Source of the DNA: Brienomyrus brachyistius | Lineage: Eukaryota > Chordata > Actinopteri > Osteoglossiformes > Mormyridae | Length of the DNA stretch: 64,000 bases | Assembly: GCF_023856365.1 (NCBI RefSeq) | Contig: NW_026042467.1 | Span: forward strand, 62,001-126,000 | Direction of reading: 5' to 3' | Shown: positions 61,722 through 64,000 of the stretch, in pieces | Position numbering within the stretch: the first letter of the stretch is position 1 | How the letters are laid out: each line of letters begins with the position of its first letter | Notes under the pieces: model-generated | Database searches by the model: none | The model's input: the letters and a program-made list of their open reading frames with translations, nothing else | Told to the model about the DNA's origin: nothing | Translations under genes and position numbers: made by a program

Positions 61722-63492
61722 TGTAGGGAGCCGCCCACTGGCCCAATGGCGGAATCCAATGGCGCAGCCGAAGGCTGTGAATGCGTGTTGGTCCTTCCAA
61801 GCGCTCCTGGGAATTACTTACCCTTTTTAATATACAAGATATTCTTTTAGACACACATCTGACTCCATTTTATTAATGACCTTATTTCAGTATATTGTAG
61901 TCATGACGTTTATGTTGTTCGGATTACTTCGGGACTCTCCTTTAGATTACCAACTCTAGTTTACCCCTGACGAAGGAGTCCGCCAGATTCGCCTCGGCCG
62001 ACAGGGCGATCCGTGGGCTTGTTCCACAGGGTTTGTCTTAGATGCACGGAAATCGGCACCATTTAAGACAATGTCAGCCTCTGATTATTCGGGTCCCTCG
62101 ACCTATATAATTTCCCAAAGGCCCAGTGTCTGCCAATTACTGAGCATGTGGGTGCCTCGGAGATTAAGCCGATGTTTACCCGAACCACACGTACATCCAC
62201 CTCAGAGGCTCAGCCGGGGGCAGCCCATATCATAACATGTGTCAACCTCAGCGGCTGTGACGGCGCACCTTTTGTTGCGGTAGTTTGTACGAGGTTTTAC
62301 TTTGGGCTCGTCTCAGGGACTCCGCCGATGCCGCCCATTGTCTTACCATGTGAGCGTCTCAGGGACTATGCCCGGTGCCTAGGAACATAGTGTGTACGCC
62401 CCTCAGAGGGCAGACCGGTACCTTTCATCAGCATGTGTTGACCTCAGAGGTTAAGTCGGCCCGTAACTGAGCGTGTGCGAACTCCAGAGGTGCGGTTTTG
62501 GTATCCACCTAACTTAACTTGGGCAGTCGAGTTTGGGACCCGGATAAAGGGGATTTAACCCAGAGGCTGCAAGATAGTATTTATCACTTTAGTCCTAATC
62601 AGGATAGAAGTCCAATCTGGAAAGTTTATAAAGAAGTTAGCAAATCAGACAGTCATGAAGTAATCAAGACAACATTTATTAAACATATTACAATATATAA
62701 TTATTGACATGTGGCCACATACTTGTAAATACATTTGGACAAATACAATATTAAACAATCACATTCCTCAGCTGAGAGTGCACAAAGTTCTGCGGAAAGT
62801 ATCTGACTACAGATGGACTTTCACGCAGTTCTCTGTGGGAGCTCTGATTACAGAGTAACTCCCCGAATCCTTCTGAGGCCCTTCCTTAAGTATCCAAACC
62901 AGGTGATGGCATGTCTCTGAAGACTGACCAATTTCGGTCAACGGTTAATTTTAGGGGCATTGTTGGCCTTGGTTCTCAAGTCCTCAGCCAATCAGATCAC
63001 TTTAGGGGGTGGTCGTAATTCCCTTGTTCTGCCATGTGAGAGGCTCTCTCAGTTTGGTGGGTTTAGCCGAAGTTTCTATAGTTCTCTTAGGGAAAACTAT
63101 ACTGCCTTAAATCTGAGTGTATAACACTCGCCGTCTCATGCCTATTCAAACGAGACCAAACATGCGTGTATTTGTCCCTAACATCTATGTGTGGTGAGTT
63201 ATCCTATTTCTAGTGGAAAAGGTGTCTGTGTCTGGGGACTGACAGCTGTTGTTGCTGTGGTTTGACTGTGGAACTCCGGCCACTCCAGGGGGTGAAAGGT
63301 CTTGCTTTTTCTGTATTGCTCCAGTTATTCTCAGGAGCCGGCAGGGCTTTGCCTTCCTTAAAAGGGATGGTTTGATGCGTGGAGTCCAATCTTGCCTGGG
63401 CCAGTGGATCCTTTTCTTGGAGCTCTGAGATGGACTGATGCAGGCTGATCAGAGTTGGGGCCTGCAGGACCTATAAGTTTTATGTCCTTACA
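61722..63492. mobile_element. 1,771-bp LTR-like module, copy 6
   Basis: Exactly 1,771 bp, with the common GTCATGAAG. Followed by the last, cut core unit. Confidence 0.88.
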
Positions 63493-63522
63493 TCAATCTC
63501 TAGTTGTGATAGCAGTTGTTTC

Positions 63523-63596
63523 TGGCCACAACCGGGATTCGAACCCCGGTCTCCCGTGTGAAAGGCGGCGATCTTACCACTACACTATCCAGCAAC
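63523..63596 (-). tRNA. tRNA-Glu(UUC)-like, unit 19 copy 1
   Basis: Follows module copy 6. Confidence 0.65.
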
Positions 63597-63667
63597 TATA
63601 TAATACAATATATAAAAAATATAATATAAATATAATATAAATATATAAAATATATAAAATATATTTT

Positions 63668-63741
63668 TGGCCACAACCGGGATTCGAACCCCGGTCTCCC
63701 GTGTGAAAGGCGGCGATCTTACCACTACACTATCCAGCAAC
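63668..63741 (-). tRNA. tRNA-Glu(UUC)-like, unit 19 copy 2
   Basis: Last copy before the window end. Confidence 0.65.
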
Positions 63742-64000
63742 TATATAATATAAGGGAGATTTACGGGAAAATACTAATACGGGAGGACGGCGGGAAAGAG
63801 AAGTAAAATACGGTAGTTTCCCGGCCAAAACGGGAGACTTGACAGCCTGAGATGGCTGTCTCTGGCCACGCCCCCTACAGTCGGTCCGGCCCCTGGCTTT
63901 TCCAGCGTGTTCGCGAAAACGACTTCATTATTTATCTGATTGATTTATCGACAGACCATCATACTTTTTAGACGTTATAATAACAACACTCTATTGATCC

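Larger units (their letters stand above)
33391..64000. repeat. tRNA-Glu-bearing macrosatellite with inserted 1,771-bp module
   Basis: Nineteen core units (starting TCTCTAGTTG) and 41 minus-strand tRNA-Glu(UUC)-like copies occur in blocks of 5, 3, 1, 3, 2, 4 and at least 1 units, separated by a 1,771-bp module. Unit length follows 776 + 145 x (tRNA copies - 1), apart from small indels. In the tRNA-like copies the A-box-like TAGTGTAGTGGT and B-box GGTTCGAATCC are intact, the anticodon position reads TTC, and TATA-like sequence lies just upstream of copies that follow a spacer. A T6 run lies about 55 bases downstream in the spacer. The backbone resembles tRNA-Asp/Glu but the acceptor strands do not pair well. 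The array continues past the window edge. Confidence 0.93.
63497..64000. repeat. Core unit 19 (cut by window end, 2 tRNA-like)
   Basis: Long form with the 49-bp sequence, like units 1, 2 and 4. Confidence 0.92.

Noticed and set aside
39523..62390. 80-aa open frame repeated in the 1,771-bp module
   Set aside because: It lies on the degenerate internal repeats and shows no protein features; presence in all copies follows from recent amplification.
33391..64000. CRISPR-like regular repeat array
   Set aside because: Units are hundreds of bases long in a vertebrate-type genome, with spacers also repeated; it is a satellite.

Overview
The window is nuclear DNA of a vertebrate, most likely a ray-finned fish. 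The evidence is short spliced exons with GT/AG borders, a clcn7-type chloride transporter gene, the tail exons of an ITIM-bearing immune receptor of the kind common in fish, fish-type tRNA-derived SINEs, L2-like LINEs, Tc1-like transposons and a sushi/Tf1-like LTR element. The species cannot be named from the sequence. Very little of the window is host coding sequence.

Layout. 1-3.1 kb: six minus-strand exons of a CLCN7-like gene, with CA and GA microsatellites in its introns. 3.16-9.34 kb: an AT-rich minisatellite of nine copies, split by a young 3,950-bp LTR retrotransposon (4657-8606) that has equal-length direct LTRs, a 5-bp target duplication, one long repeat-rich gag-like ORF and no polymerase. 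9.35-32 kb: ordinary repeat-rich intergenic DNA. It holds a Tc1-like tail, a gypsy integrase remnant, two SINEs, a degenerate intron-bearing tRNA-Leu-like sequence, a broken C2H2-finger transposon protein, a Tc1 transposase remnant, a diverged relative of the LTR element, an L2-like LINE split by a solo LTR, and further LINE fragments. 32.25-33.19 kb: transmembrane and cytoplasmic exons of an immunoglobulin-superfamily inhibitory receptor (minus strand), whose ectodomain exons are not present.

33.39-64.00 kb, nearly half the window, is a macrosatellite. A core unit (776 bp with one tRNA-like copy) carries 1 to 4 copies of a 74-bp tRNA-Glu(UUC)-like sequence, all on the minus strand and each extra copy adding 145 bp. 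Nineteen core units (the last cut by the window edge) and 41 tRNA-like copies are present. Between blocks of 5, 3, 1, 3, 2, 4 and at least 1 core units sits a second module of exactly 1,771 bp. It begins TGTAGGGA, ends TCCTTACA and is flanked by a 4-bp duplication (tcaa), while neighbouring core units lacking it preserve the empty site. It therefore looks like a retroviral or LTR-type insertion into one core unit that was later amplified with the array.

How it fits together. The genic parts (clcn7-like, immune receptor) are fragments of genes that continue outside the window or are cut by repeats. The rest records layered insertion and tandem amplification: LTR element into minisatellite, solo LTR into LINE, LTR-like module into tRNA-bearing satellite. 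Functions named here come from family knowledge; expression of the tRNA-like copies is untested, and their acceptor stems do not pair well.
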